From Salinibaculum litoreum (lineage in GTDB: Archaea > Halobacteriota > Halobacteria > Halobacteriales > Haloarculaceae): DNA of 64,000 nucleotides. Both the position numbers and the translations under genes were made by a program. Shown here piece by piece: positions 30,430-38,809 of this stretch (positions are counted from its first letter, which is position 1; each line of letters starts with the position of its first letter). Location: positions 2,480,001-2,544,000 of the forward strand of contig CP046866.1 in the NCBI GenBank assembly GCA_009789175.1, read 5' to 3'. The notes beneath the pieces are model-generated. The model saw only the letters and a program-made list of their open reading frames with translations. It had not been told where the DNA came from and made no database searches.

Positions 30430-31527
30430 TCAGGGCGTCAGCCGCTCGACGGAGAGCCACTCGATGCCCGCGGTCGCGCCGGTCAGTGCGAAGACGATGC
30501 GTTTGCGGACACCGTGTGCCAGCCGCACGTCCAGGGCCAAATCGCGTGGTGCGAAGGCGTAGGTCGGCGACAACACCCGGACCAGCGTCTCGGAGTGACC
30601 GAGGTCATCGACGCTATCGACGTGAGCGTAGGTTCGGAAATCCGCGCCGAATTTGAACCCCGTCTTCGGGGCGACCCCCGCTGTCCGGAGCGCGCTGTAG
30701 ACCCGTAGCCGGCGGTCGAAGCGCTCGCCTTCGACGGAGCGGCCTCGCTCGATGACCGCCTGCTCGCCGTCCCCGTCCTGCGCGGCATCACCTGCGTCTC
30801 CTTCCCCATCGACCACCGACAGCGTCCCGTTGCTGGCGAGGTAGGCCGCCTCGACGAGCGAGAGTTGGACCGGGCCGCCGTTCTCATCGAGCCGCTGGCC
30901 GTAGAAGGCACGCTCGTGCAGGCTCGTCGGCGGGTCCCAGACGAGCACCCGGTCGGCCAGCAGGTCGCCGGTCACCGGCTCCAGATCGTGATGGGTCGAC
31001 CCCGTGATTGTCGGGCTATCGATCTCCAGATAGGTGAGTTCGCTCTCCTCGTCGACGACGGCGAGGACCCCCGTCCCGTCACCGTCGGCGGCCGCCAGTG
31101 CCTGTAGCTCGTCGGCGGTGACCTCGGCGCGCTCGCTGACCGCCCGCACACGGTAGGCAACGGTGTCGTCCCACGGCCCTTTCCCGCGGGGGTAGACGAC
31201 GAAATCGCCCGTCTCGTCACCGACCCGGCTATCGAGCGTCGGCGTGAGATAGAACCCGCGGTCCCGGAGGTCTTTGTAGACGAAGAAGGCCACCTCCGAG
31301 ACGGCCGTCGAGGCGAGAAACGACCGGAAATCGAGCCGGTCGCCATCGTGGCCTTCCCGGCCGTCGACGACGACATCGAGGTCCCCCCGGAAGAGGAGGT
31401 GCGCGGCCTCGACCGGCGCGAGGACGACTCCGCCGTCGTCCGGGCGGCCGTAGCCACGGGCGTCGTAGAACTGCTCGCGGGCCTGCCGGCCGGCACGAAC
31501 GAGATCGCCATCGTAGGTCGCATCCAT
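30430..31527 (-). CDS. endA: tRNA-splicing endonuclease EndA (tandem-domain type)
   Basis: 365 residues, about twice the single-domain length: an N-terminal degenerate repeat and a C-terminal catalytic repeat, the alpha2 homodimer form of Euryarchaea. In the active half: KFGADFRTYAHVDS (Tyr), HSETLVRVL (His) and RLAHGVRKRIVFA (Lys), the expected triad. It cuts bulge-helix-bulge structures in pre-tRNA and rRNA precursors, such as the stems around 23S in this window. It starts 23 bases after the NucS-N/zinc-ribbon gene, so it is operonic with it. Confidence 0.93.
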   Translation of the reverse strand: MDATYDGDLVRAGRQAREQFYDARGYGRPDDGGVVLAPVEAAHLLFRGDLDVVVDGREGHDGDRLDFRSFLASTAVSEVAFFVYKDLRDRGFYLTPTLDSRVGDETGDFVVYPRGKGPWDDTVAYRVRAVSERAEVTADELQALAAADGDGTGVLAVVDEESELTYLEIDSPTITGSTHHDLEPVTGDLLADRVLVWDPPTSLHERAFYGQRLDENGGPVQLSLVEAAYLASNGTLSVVDGEGDAGDAAQDGDGEQAVIERGRSVEGERFDRRLRVYSALRTAGVAPKTGFKFGADFRTYAHVDSVDDLGHSETLVRVLSPTYAFAPRDLALDVRLAHGVRKRIVFALTGATAGIEWLSVERLTP

Positions 31528-31550
31528 ACTCCCGAATCGACGCCCGCGGT

Positions 31551-32312
31551 TCAAAGCCCCTGCGAAGCGTCTGCGCTGCCGTCAGCACTGGAGTGGTCCG
31601 CATGCTCACAGTGAGTATCGAGACACCGTCGCCCGCTCTCGGTCTCGAAGAGTGGGAGCCCACACGTGCAGGTGCCGTCGTGGACGCCGTCGGGGAACGC
31701 GTAGCCCGTCTCGCAGTCGGGATAGCTGTCACACCCGAGGATGAGTCCGCCCCGGCGGAGTACACGCAAGTCCTCGCCACAATCCAGGCAGTCCCATGCC
31801 CGGTCGAAGGCCGCCCGGACGCGCTCGTCGAGTGACTCACAGTCCCGGTCGAGACAGAGGAGAAAGGTCGCACCGCGCTCGACCCGAATCCCGGGGAGGC
31901 CGCAGTCACACGCGTCGTCGGTCACGGTGGCCCCCGTAGGCAGTCTATACTGCCGGTCACAGCCCGGACAGGAGACAGTCCCGCGGGTGCGGACGAGTCG
32001 CCCCTCACAGTCCGGGCACTCCGCGACGGGGACGCCGGCGTCGGTGGTCGGATACTGCCCCCGGACGTGGGCATCGTGAACGTCGACTCGGAGGCGCTGG
32101 TCGCCGTCGGTCGCTGTGACAGCGTCGTCGCCGACAGTGACCGCCTCGGGACGGGTGAGCCAGGCGACGGGCTGGTAGCCGGCGGCGTCGTGGACCAGCG
32201 TCGTCCCGTCGGGCTTGACGACGACGAGAACATCGCCGTGCTGGTGGCGGTCACGGTTGCCGGTGAACGTCGTGGTACAGGTGCCAGCGATGACGTGGGT
32301 AGCCTCGGGCAT
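31551..32312 (-). CDS. NucS N-terminal-like domain plus topoisomerase-type zinc ribbons
   Basis: 253 residues. The first about 60 residues (HQHGDVLVVVKPDGTTLVHD, GYQPVAWLTRPEAV) resemble the beta-rich N-terminal domain of NucS/EndoMS. After it come at least three CxxC-rich modules (ECPDCEGR, SCPGCDRQY, DCLDCGEDL, GCDSYPDCETGY, CTCGLPLF), like the C4 zinc ribbons of topoisomerase I. The PD-(D/E)XK nuclease half of NucS is absent, so it is probably a nucleic-acid-binding protein. CTTTAGA at 32345-32339 supports ATG 32312. Operon with endA. Confidence 0.72.
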   Translation of the reverse strand: MPEATHVIAGTCTTTFTGNRDRHQHGDVLVVVKPDGTTLVHDAAGYQPVAWLTRPEAVTVGDDAVTATDGDQRLRVDVHDAHVRGQYPTTDAGVPVAECPDCEGRLVRTRGTVSCPGCDRQYRLPTGATVTDDACDCGLPGIRVERGATFLLCLDRDCESLDERVRAAFDRAWDCLDCGEDLRVLRRGGLILGCDSYPDCETGYAFPDGVHDGTCTCGLPLFETESGRRCLDTHCEHADHSSADGSADASQGL

Positions 32313-32470
32313 GGGCAGGGGTGGTCCCGGTCTGGTATCTAAAGGTTCGGGAGCGTGGCTGTCAGTGAGTGGAATGATAAGCAGAGCGAACGGTTGGATT
32401 GGGGGTGGTCCCCTCAGGCTGGAAGACGCGATGGATTGGCTGGCGGTGGTGAGGAGTCCACCGGTATGGT

Positions 32471-32734
32471 TTAGGACTTGTAGTCGCGGCCAAGCACGAG
32501 CCCGGCAAAGTTGACCGCCAGCAGCCCCCCGACCAGCCAGGGATGCTGGGAGACGAGGCCACTGACGAGCAGGCTCGCGAGGACGAACGGAAGCAAGACC
32601 GCCGTCCAGAAGCCAGCGAACCGGAGTGCAGGCAGGCACAACTGTCGCAGGGACTTGGCACCGATGGACCGCCGCTGGGCAACGGCGGAGTCGGACTCGA
32701 GCGGGGATGCATTCGACATGGATGGACTCCTCAT
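32471..32734 (-). CDS. Small two-helix membrane protein
   Basis: 87 residues with a polar N-terminal 40 and two hydrophobic segments (FWTAVLLPFVLASLLVSGLV and WLVGGLLAVNFAGLVLG). CTTATATTG at 32764-32756 is exactly 26 bases before ATG 32734, favouring it over the ATG at 32719. No known family recognised. It lies alone between the zinc-ribbon gene and the helicase. Confidence 0.65.
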   Translation of the reverse strand: MRSPSMSNASPLESDSAVAQRRSIGAKSLRQLCLPALRFAGFWTAVLLPFVLASLLVSGLVSQHPWLVGGLLAVNFAGLVLGRDYKS

Positions 32735-32910
32735 TCCCGTCTATGGTAGAGACCCCAATATAAGCGCCAGACAGTTAGCGCGATTTCGCCTCGTTTTCCT
32801 CTGCCTAGTTCCACGCGGGAACCTTTCACACCACCCGCTCGACGTTTTACAACTGCAGGAGAACCATTTAGAAACTTTATCGAGTGGTCTGCTCGTTCCT
32901 ATTCGATTAG

Positions 32911-35298
32911 TTATGATTTGGTGACGCGGACAGTGCGCTTACTGACTACAGGCGGCAGCGCAAGGTCGGGGAAGGCGACGTGGACGGCGAATGTGAGTTC
33001 CGGTTCGTCGCCGCCGAAGATGGCCACGGGTAGCGTCGTCTCGCCGAGATAGCTCTCCTTGCGCGTCATCTCGCGGCCGTTGACAGTCACGCGCAGGCCC
33101 GCGCGAGCGTCGCCCGCGGTCGTGCGCACGGTCACTTCCCGCAGGACGCGCTCGCCGTCGGCGACGGAGTCTGGAATCGACTCCCAGTCGACCTCGATGG
33201 CGGGGAGTTCCCGTGCACTCTCGACGACGCGTTCGGCAACACTGTCACCGAGGCCGGCTGCCGTGAGGCGGCTCGTACCGGCTTCGAGAACGTCTGCGGG
33301 CGTCGCGTAGCCGGCGGCAGACAGCGTCCGGGCACGGCCAGGACCGACGCCGTCGATAGTCGTCAGGCCGATGGCGTCCTCGCTGACGCCGTGTTCGACG
33401 CGGGCTTCGATGCGGCAGACGAGGTTCGCTGCCTCGCTGGTCCCGAAGCGGTCGACGATGGCGCGCATCGCAGCGAGCAATCGGAGGGCGTTCTGGCGGA
33501 TAATCCACGCGTCGCTTTTCAGCGCACCCGGTGTGGAGCCGTCCATCCCGGAACGGAGGATGGCAAGGACCTTCCGGGGACCGGGGTCCAGGTCCGTCGC
33601 CGTCTCGCCAAGGACGGCGTTGACGGCATCGTCCTCGTCGCTGCGGGCGCTGACGCTCTGGAACTCCGGCGTGTTGGCGACAGTGCGCAACACGTCGAGT
33701 TCGGTCACGTCCCGTTCCGCGAGGTCGGCAAACTGGCGGGCAGTCTCCAGTCGGAGATAGAACTTCGAGGCCAGGCGGCCAAGCGGCGTCGGGTCGACAG
33801 CCAACTCGTCCATCTCGACGAAGCCGCGCTCGACCAGCCACTCCAGGGCCTCGCTGACCCGGCCACGGAGGTCCTGGTCGTAGCCCGCGCCGCGACTCGC
33901 GCGGACGTAATAGAAGGTCGTCTCCAGCCAGTCCATCGCCTCCTCGACGCCGCCGACAGTCCCCAGCGCAATCTCGGCATTGAGATGGACCGCGAGGTCG
34001 CTCGCGCTCCCGTCGGTGTCGGGTGGTTCGGCCAGCCGGGATTCGATTGTCTTGCCGTCTTCCAGCAGCGCGCGATAGCGGTCGAGGTCGCTGCGGTCAC
34101 AGACGATAGTCGCGTAGCCGCGGTCGTCGTAACCGGGTCGGCCCGCCCGGCCGAGCATCTGGAGGACATCAAGCGGGCTCATATCGACCTCGCCCTCCAG
34201 CGGGTCGTGAAGCTTGGTATCCCGGATGACGACACACCGGGCGGGGAGGTTCACGCCCCAGGCGAGCGTCGAGGTCGAAAAGAGCAGTTGAATCTTCCCC
34301 TCGCGAAACCACTGCTCGACGAGGTTCTTGTCTTCCCGGGAGAGACCAGCGTGGTGAAAGCCCACGCCGTCCAGGACCGACTGGCGCAGGGTATCGTTCG
34401 AGAGGTCGGCAGCGTCAGTGTGGAAGTCGTAGTCGCCGCGCGCGCCGATGGGGACATCGCGCTCGGCGAGTTCGTCGCGGCTCTTCTTTGCAGCCTGGAC
34501 GGTGTCCTGCCGGGAGGAGACGAAGACGAGCGCCTGCCCCTCGTCGCGGATGTGGGGTTCGGCCTCGTCCAGCGCGCGATAGAGGCGGCGGTACTTGTCG
34601 GCGAAGGCGTTCTCGCCGTGGCTGTAGGTGACCACATCGGCCGCAAGCGGGACCGGGCGATAGGAGTCATCGAAGGAAAACGTGGTCTCGTCGGTGGCGT
34701 CGAGCCAGTCGGCCACGTCGGAGACGTTTGGCATCGTCGCCGAAAGGGCGACGACGCGGGGGTCACAGAGCCGCCGGAGTCGTGAAATCGTGACTTCGAG
34801 GACGCTACCCCGGCGCTCGGAGTCGAGCAAGTGGACCTCGTCGATGACACAGCAGTCTACGTCCGTGACGAACTCGTAGCGCCGGGAGTCGTGTTTCCGG
34901 GTCGCGGAGTCGGCCTTCTCGGGGGTCATCACGAGGATGTCCGCCCGCTCCGCCCGGCGGGGGTTCAGGTCGCGCTCGCCGGTGACGACGTACACCGAAT
35001 AGCCCATCTCCTCGAAGCGCTCCCACTCGCGTTCTTTCTCGTTTGTGAGTGCACGCAGCGGTGCGAGAAAGAGCGCAGTCCCACCCTCTTTGAGCGTCTC
35101 ACAGATGGCGACTTCGGCGATGGCGGTCTTGCCGCTGGCGGTGGGTGCGCTGACGACGACGTTGTCGTCGGTATCGAGCAACGCCGGCAGCGTCTCCGTC
35201 TGCATCGCGTTGAACTGCTCGAATGGAAACGCCGGCGCGAACTCGGGCAGCACCTCCTCGACGGGGAGTTCGGTCGTAGCGTCGGCGTGGCCGCTCAC
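32911..35298 (-). CDS. Ski2/Hel308-family DEAD/DEAH helicase with Sec63-like part
   Basis: About 795 residues from GTG 35298. Motif I APTASGKT, II DEVHLLD (DEVH), III SATMPN, IV-VI FVSSRQDT, TLAWGVNLP, QMLGRAGRPGYDD. Then winged helix, a helical ratchet/Sec63-like region, helix-hairpin-helix (LTTIDGVGPGRARTL) and a C-terminal beta domain (RTTAGDARAGLRVTVNG). Overall layout recalls Brr2/Mer3 and Hel308 (superfamily 2, 3'-5'). Haloarchaea have two Hel308-type proteins; this may be the second. Probable role: unwinding at stalled forks or recombination intermediates; an RNA role cannot be excluded. Confidence 0.85.
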   Translation of the reverse strand: MSGHADATTELPVEEVLPEFAPAFPFEQFNAMQTETLPALLDTDDNVVVSAPTASGKTAIAEVAICETLKEGGTALFLAPLRALTNEKEREWERFEEMGYSVYVVTGERDLNPRRAERADILVMTPEKADSATRKHDSRRYEFVTDVDCCVIDEVHLLDSERRGSVLEVTISRLRRLCDPRVVALSATMPNVSDVADWLDATDETTFSFDDSYRPVPLAADVVTYSHGENAFADKYRRLYRALDEAEPHIRDEGQALVFVSSRQDTVQAAKKSRDELAERDVPIGARGDYDFHTDAADLSNDTLRQSVLDGVGFHHAGLSREDKNLVEQWFREGKIQLLFSTSTLAWGVNLPARCVVIRDTKLHDPLEGEVDMSPLDVLQMLGRAGRPGYDDRGYATIVCDRSDLDRYRALLEDGKTIESRLAEPPDTDGSASDLAVHLNAEIALGTVGGVEEAMDWLETTFYYVRASRGAGYDQDLRGRVSEALEWLVERGFVEMDELAVDPTPLGRLASKFYLRLETARQFADLAERDVTELDVLRTVANTPEFQSVSARSDEDDAVNAVLGETATDLDPGPRKVLAILRSGMDGSTPGALKSDAWIIRQNALRLLAAMRAIVDRFGTSEAANLVCRIEARVEHGVSEDAIGLTTIDGVGPGRARTLSAAGYATPADVLEAGTSRLTAAGLGDSVAERVVESARELPAIEVDWESIPDSVADGERVLREVTVRTTAGDARAGLRVTVNGREMTRKESYLGETTLPVAIFGGDEPELTFAVHVAFPDLALPPVVSKRTVRVTKS

Positions 35299-35394
35299 AG
35301 TGGGAGAGAGGGCGGGGCAGTCATAGGCGTTTCCATGCCGGCGTGGACACGAGAGGACACCACCCTTTTGCCAGCCCGCCTCTAACGGCCGATA

Positions 35395-36318
35395 ATGAGT
35401 CGTGCCCGGAAACCGGAGTGGCTGAAGATGCAGCCACCGGCAGGCGAGCGCTTTACCGACATCAAGCAGTCCCTGCGGGAGCGTGACCTCCACACAGTCT
35501 GTGAGGAGGCCAACTGTCCGAACATGGGGGAGTGTTGGTCAGGCCGTGAGGGGCCGGGCACAGCGACGTTTATGCTCATGGGTGAGCGCTGTTCGCGGGG
35601 CTGTAATTTCTGTGATGTCGAGACCGGGGGGATGGACCCGCTGGACTCTGACGAGCCCGAAAACGTCGCCGACGCGGTCGCCGACATCGGCCTCGATTAC
35701 GTGGTGCTCACCTCCGTGGACCGCGATGACCTGCCCGACCAGGGGGCCGGACACTTCGCCGAGACCATCCGGGAAATCAAGCGACGCAACGAGGACGTGC
35801 TGGTCGAAGCACTCATCCCGGACTTCCAGGGTGAGGCCGACCTCGTCGGCGAGGTCATCGACGCCGGGCCGGACGTACTGGCTCACAACGTCGAGACGGT
35901 CGAGCGGCTGCAGTGGCCGGTCCGGGACCGCCGGGCGGGCTACGAGCAGTCCCTGTCGGTGCTGCGCCAGGTCGCCGAGGAGAGTGACGCCTACGCGAAG
36001 ACGAGTCTCATGTTGGGCGTCGGCGAGTACGACCACGAAATCTATCAGACGCTCGGGGACCTCCGGAGTGTGGGCGTCGACATCGTCACGCTGGGGCAGT
36101 ACCTCCAGCCCTCCCGCTCGCATCTGGAGGTCGCCGACTACGTCCATCCCGACGCCTTCGAGACGTGGCGAGAGGTCGCCGAGGAGGAACTGAACTTCCT
36201 GTACTGTGCCTCGGGACCGATGGTCCGCTCGTCGTACCGGGCGGGCGAGTTGTTCATCGAGGCGCTCGAACGGGAGGACGCCTCCGCGGCCGCCGCCCGT
36301 GAGCGGGCGCGCTCATAG
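35395..36318 (+). CDS. lipA: Lipoyl synthase
   Basis: 307 residues. Radical-SAM enzyme inserting two sulfurs into octanoyl-lysine. Auxiliary cluster motif CEEANCPNMGEC and radical SAM motif CSRGCNFCDVET are complete; C-terminal SGPMVRSSYRAGE is conserved. CCCTTTTG at 35363-35370 is a leaderless-distance TATA box. It stands about 340 bases ahead of the lipoate-dependent dehydrogenase cluster and presumably lipoylates its E2 at Lys43. Confidence 0.95.
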   Translation: MSRARKPEWLKMQPPAGERFTDIKQSLRERDLHTVCEEANCPNMGECWSGREGPGTATFMLMGERCSRGCNFCDVETGGMDPLDSDEPENVADAVADIGLDYVVLTSVDRDDLPDQGAGHFAETIREIKRRNEDVLVEALIPDFQGEADLVGEVIDAGPDVLAHNVETVERLQWPVRDRRAGYEQSLSVLRQVAEESDAYAKTSLMLGVGEYDHEIYQTLGDLRSVGVDIVTLGQYLQPSRSHLEVADYVHPDAFETWREVAEEELNFLYCASGPMVRSSYRAGELFIEALEREDASAAAARERARS

Positions 36319-36658
36319 CCCGAGCGCCGATTCGGGACAGCAGTACGTCGAGACGCACGTTAATAGGGTGGGACGGCCGCCGGTTCGGCCCGTCGAACGG
36401 CATGGAGCCGGAGACGCCCACTACAGCCAGCGAGTCCCGCGAACCCTGCCGTCGCGTCCAGGACAGTCCACCAGTCACTGCGTCGTGTCGAGAACGCAGG
36501 CTGGCTGTCCGCCGCTTCACCTACCACGTTCAGAGAAACTCACTTTTCTTTATTATTTCTTCTGAGGAGGTCTCGATATCCGTGTCAGCGGACGCATACC
36601 GCCACCGAGTGACACCCCGCGAAAACCATATACCCCTTCCCACGTCATAGTCTAGCAT
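36319..36658. other. Intergenic region with promoters between lipA and the dehydrogenase
   Basis: No reliable gene. CATATACC at 36627-36634 is a good TATA box for the E1alpha gene, with a start of transcription near 36659. GTTAATAGG at 36359-36367 is a second TATA-like sequence with no clear gene behind it; an 82-codon frame from ATG 36402 has no recognisable features. A T-rich stretch (about 36540-36570) follows it and could end a short transcript. Confidence 0.5.
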
Positions 36659-36675
36659 ATGCCAGTATCAGGCAG

Positions 36676-37809
36676 GTGGTCTTTCTGAGCGTACTCCAGC
36701 GTGACCCGGACGACCGGGTCCGCATCCTGGACGAGGACGGACAGGTCGTCGACGGCGCAACGGTGCCGGACCTTTCCGAGGAAGACCTCGTCGAGATGTA
36801 CCGCGAGCTGAAGTTGGGCAGACACTTCGACCAGCGAGCGGTCAGCCTCCAGCGGCAGGGTCGCATCGGGACCTACCCGCCGCTGGCGGGACAGGAGGCC
36901 GCACAGGTCGGCAGCGCCCACGCGCTGGCCGAGGACGACTGGGCGTTTCCAAGTTACCGCGAACACGTCGTCGCCTACGCGATGGGCTGGCCGCTGGAGA
37001 AGATACTGCTGTACTGGATGGGGACCGAAGAGGGAAACGTCGCCCCGGAGGACGTCAACATGTTCAGCATCGCGGTGCCCATCGCCACACAGATTCCCCA
37101 CGCGGTGGGTGCGGCGTGGGCCGGGAAACTGAAAGGCGACGACAACGCCGTGCTCTGTTATTTCGGCGACGGGGCCACGAGCGAAGGCGACTTCCACGAG
37201 GGGCTGAACTTCGCCGGCGTCTTCGACGTGCCCGCGGTCTTTTTCTGTAACAACAACCAGTGGGCCATCTCGGTGCCCCGGGAACGCCAGTCCGCGAGCG
37301 CGACGCTTGCCCAGAAGGCCTACGGCTATGGTTTCGAGGGCGTGCAGGTCGATGGGATGGACCCGCTTGCGGTGTATCAGGTCACCAAAGAGGCCATCGA
37401 GAAGGCAAAAAGCGGCGAGGGCGACAACGGGGCCATCGGGTCGGCGACCCGGCCGACGCTCATCGAGGCGGTACAGTACCGCTTCGGGGCACACACCACC
37501 GCCGACGACCCCTCGGTCTACCGGGAGGACGAGGAGGTCGAACGCTGGAAGGACAAAGACCCCATCCCACGGCTGGAAACGTACCTGCGCGAGCAGGGCA
37601 TCCTCGACGACGAGCGCATCGGGACTATCGAGACCGGGATACAGGAGGAGGTGGCAGACGCCATCGAAACTGCCGAGGCCACCGAGCGCCCGGACATCGA
37701 GGAACTGTTCGCCTACGTCTACGCGGACATGCCCAGGCGACTCGAACAGCAACTGGAGTACCTGCGGCGACTGCGCGCCGACCACGGCGACGGGGTGCTA
37801 CTGGAATGA
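36676..37809 (+). CDS. 2-oxoacid dehydrogenase E1 alpha subunit
   Basis: 377 residues from GTG 36676. Thiamine-diphosphate-dependent decarboxylase chain: [38 protein letters not shown] (ThDP/Mg motif GDG...N), [13 protein letters not shown], and the phospho-loop-like [16 protein letters not shown]. It pairs with the next gene. Start is odd: the expected ATG of homologues (M-S-V-L-Q-R-D-P) is CTG at 36685, preceded by AGGTGG at 36674-36679, so initiation may be at CTG. TATA at 36627-36634. Substrate unknown; archaeal complexes may use branched-chain oxoacids. Confidence 0.9.
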   Translation: MVFLSVLQRDPDDRVRILDEDGQVVDGATVPDLSEEDLVEMYRELKLGRHFDQRAVSLQRQGRIGTYPPLAGQEAAQVGSAHALAEDDWAFPSYREHVVAYAMGWPLEKILLYWMGTEEGNVAPEDVNMFSIAVPIATQIPHAVGAAWAGKLKGDDNAVLCYFGDGATSEGDFHEGLNFAGVFDVPAVFFCNNNQWAISVPRERQSASATLAQKAYGYGFEGVQVDGMDPLAVYQVTKEAIEKAKSGEGDNGAIGSATRPTLIEAVQYRFGAHTTADDPSVYREDEEVERWKDKDPIPRLETYLREQGILDDERIGTIETGIQEEVADAIETAEATERPDIEELFAYVYADMPRRLEQQLEYLRRLRADHGDGVLLE

Positions 37810-38807
37810 GCACAGCCGAGAGTGGCAAGACAGAGAGCCTGACGCTCGTCCAGTCGGTGAGAGACGCCCTCTACGGGGAGATGAGCAGGAACGAGGATGT
37901 CATCGTGATGGGCGAGGACGTGGGGCAAAACGGCGGCGTCTTCCGTGCGACACAGGGGCTCTACGAGGAGTTCGGCGAGGAGCGCGTCATCGACACGCCG
38001 CTTGCGGAATCGGGTATCGTCGGCACCGCTGTCGGGATGGCCGCCTACGGGTTGCGGCCGGTCCCGGAGATGCAGTTTATGGGCTTTATCTACCCCGCCT
38101 TCGACCAGATAGTGAGCCACGCGGCGCGTCTGCGGACCCGCAGTCGGGGCCGCTTTACCTGTCCGATGGTCGTTCGCGCACCCTACGGCGGGGGCATCCG
38201 TGCACCCGAACACCACTCCGAGTCGACGGAGACGCTCTTCGTCCACCAGCCCGGGCTGAAAGTCGTCATCCCCTCGACGCCCTACGATACGAAGGGACTG
38301 CTCGCCGCCGCGATTCGTGACCCCGACCCGGTCGTCTTCCTCGAACCCAAACTCATCTATCGGGCCTTCCGCGGGGACGTCCCCGAGGGGACGTATACGG
38401 TCGAACTCGGCGAGGCTGCCGTCCGCCGGGAAGGGAGCGACATCTCGGTGTTCACCTGGGGTGCGATGACTCGGCCGACAGTCGAGGCTGCCGAGAACCT
38501 CGCCGAGGAGGGCATCGACTGCGAGGTGGTGGACCTGCGGACGCTCTCGCCGCTCGATGAGGAGACCATCGTCGAGTCCTTCAAGAAGACCGGCCGCGCC
38601 GTCGTGGTCCACGAGGCACCCAAGACCGGCGGCCTGGCCGGGGAGGTAATCGCCACCATCCAGGAGGAGGTGTTACTCTATCAGGAAGCGCCCATCGGCC
38701 GCGTCACAGGCTTTGACGTGCCGTTCCCGCTGTACGCGCTGGAGGATTACTACCTCCCCGAAGCGGCGCGCATCGAAGACGAAATCCGGGAGACAGTCGA
38801 GTTCTGA
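37806..38807 (+). CDS. 2-oxoacid dehydrogenase E1 beta subunit
   Basis: 333 residues. Transketolase-like chain: [59 protein letters not shown] and the C-terminal [20 protein letters not shown]. Starts in ATGA overlap with E1 alpha. The heterotetramer decarboxylates a 2-oxoacid and transfers the acyl group to the lipoyl arm of E2. Confidence 0.94.
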   Translation: MSTAESGKTESLTLVQSVRDALYGEMSRNEDVIVMGEDVGQNGGVFRATQGLYEEFGEERVIDTPLAESGIVGTAVGMAAYGLRPVPEMQFMGFIYPAFDQIVSHAARLRTRSRGRFTCPMVVRAPYGGGIRAPEHHSESTETLFVHQPGLKVVIPSTPYDTKGLLAAAIRDPDPVVFLEPKLIYRAFRGDVPEGTYTVELGEAAVRREGSDISVFTWGAMTRPTVEAAENLAEEGIDCEVVDLRTLSPLDEETIVESFKKTGRAVVVHEAPKTGGLAGEVIATIQEEVLLYQEAPIGRVTGFDVPFPLYALEDYYLPEAARIEDEIRETVEF

Positions 38808-38809
38808 CC

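Noticed and set aside
33391-34785. Long plus-strand frame inside the helicase gene
   Set aside because: Exact antisense shadow of a gene with full helicase motifs; composition is the usual mirrored high-G+C pattern.
36402-36650. 82-codon frame between lipA and the dehydrogenase
   Set aside because: Basic and without a motif. A TATA-like GTTAATAGG lies about 36 bases upstream, but spacing is poor.
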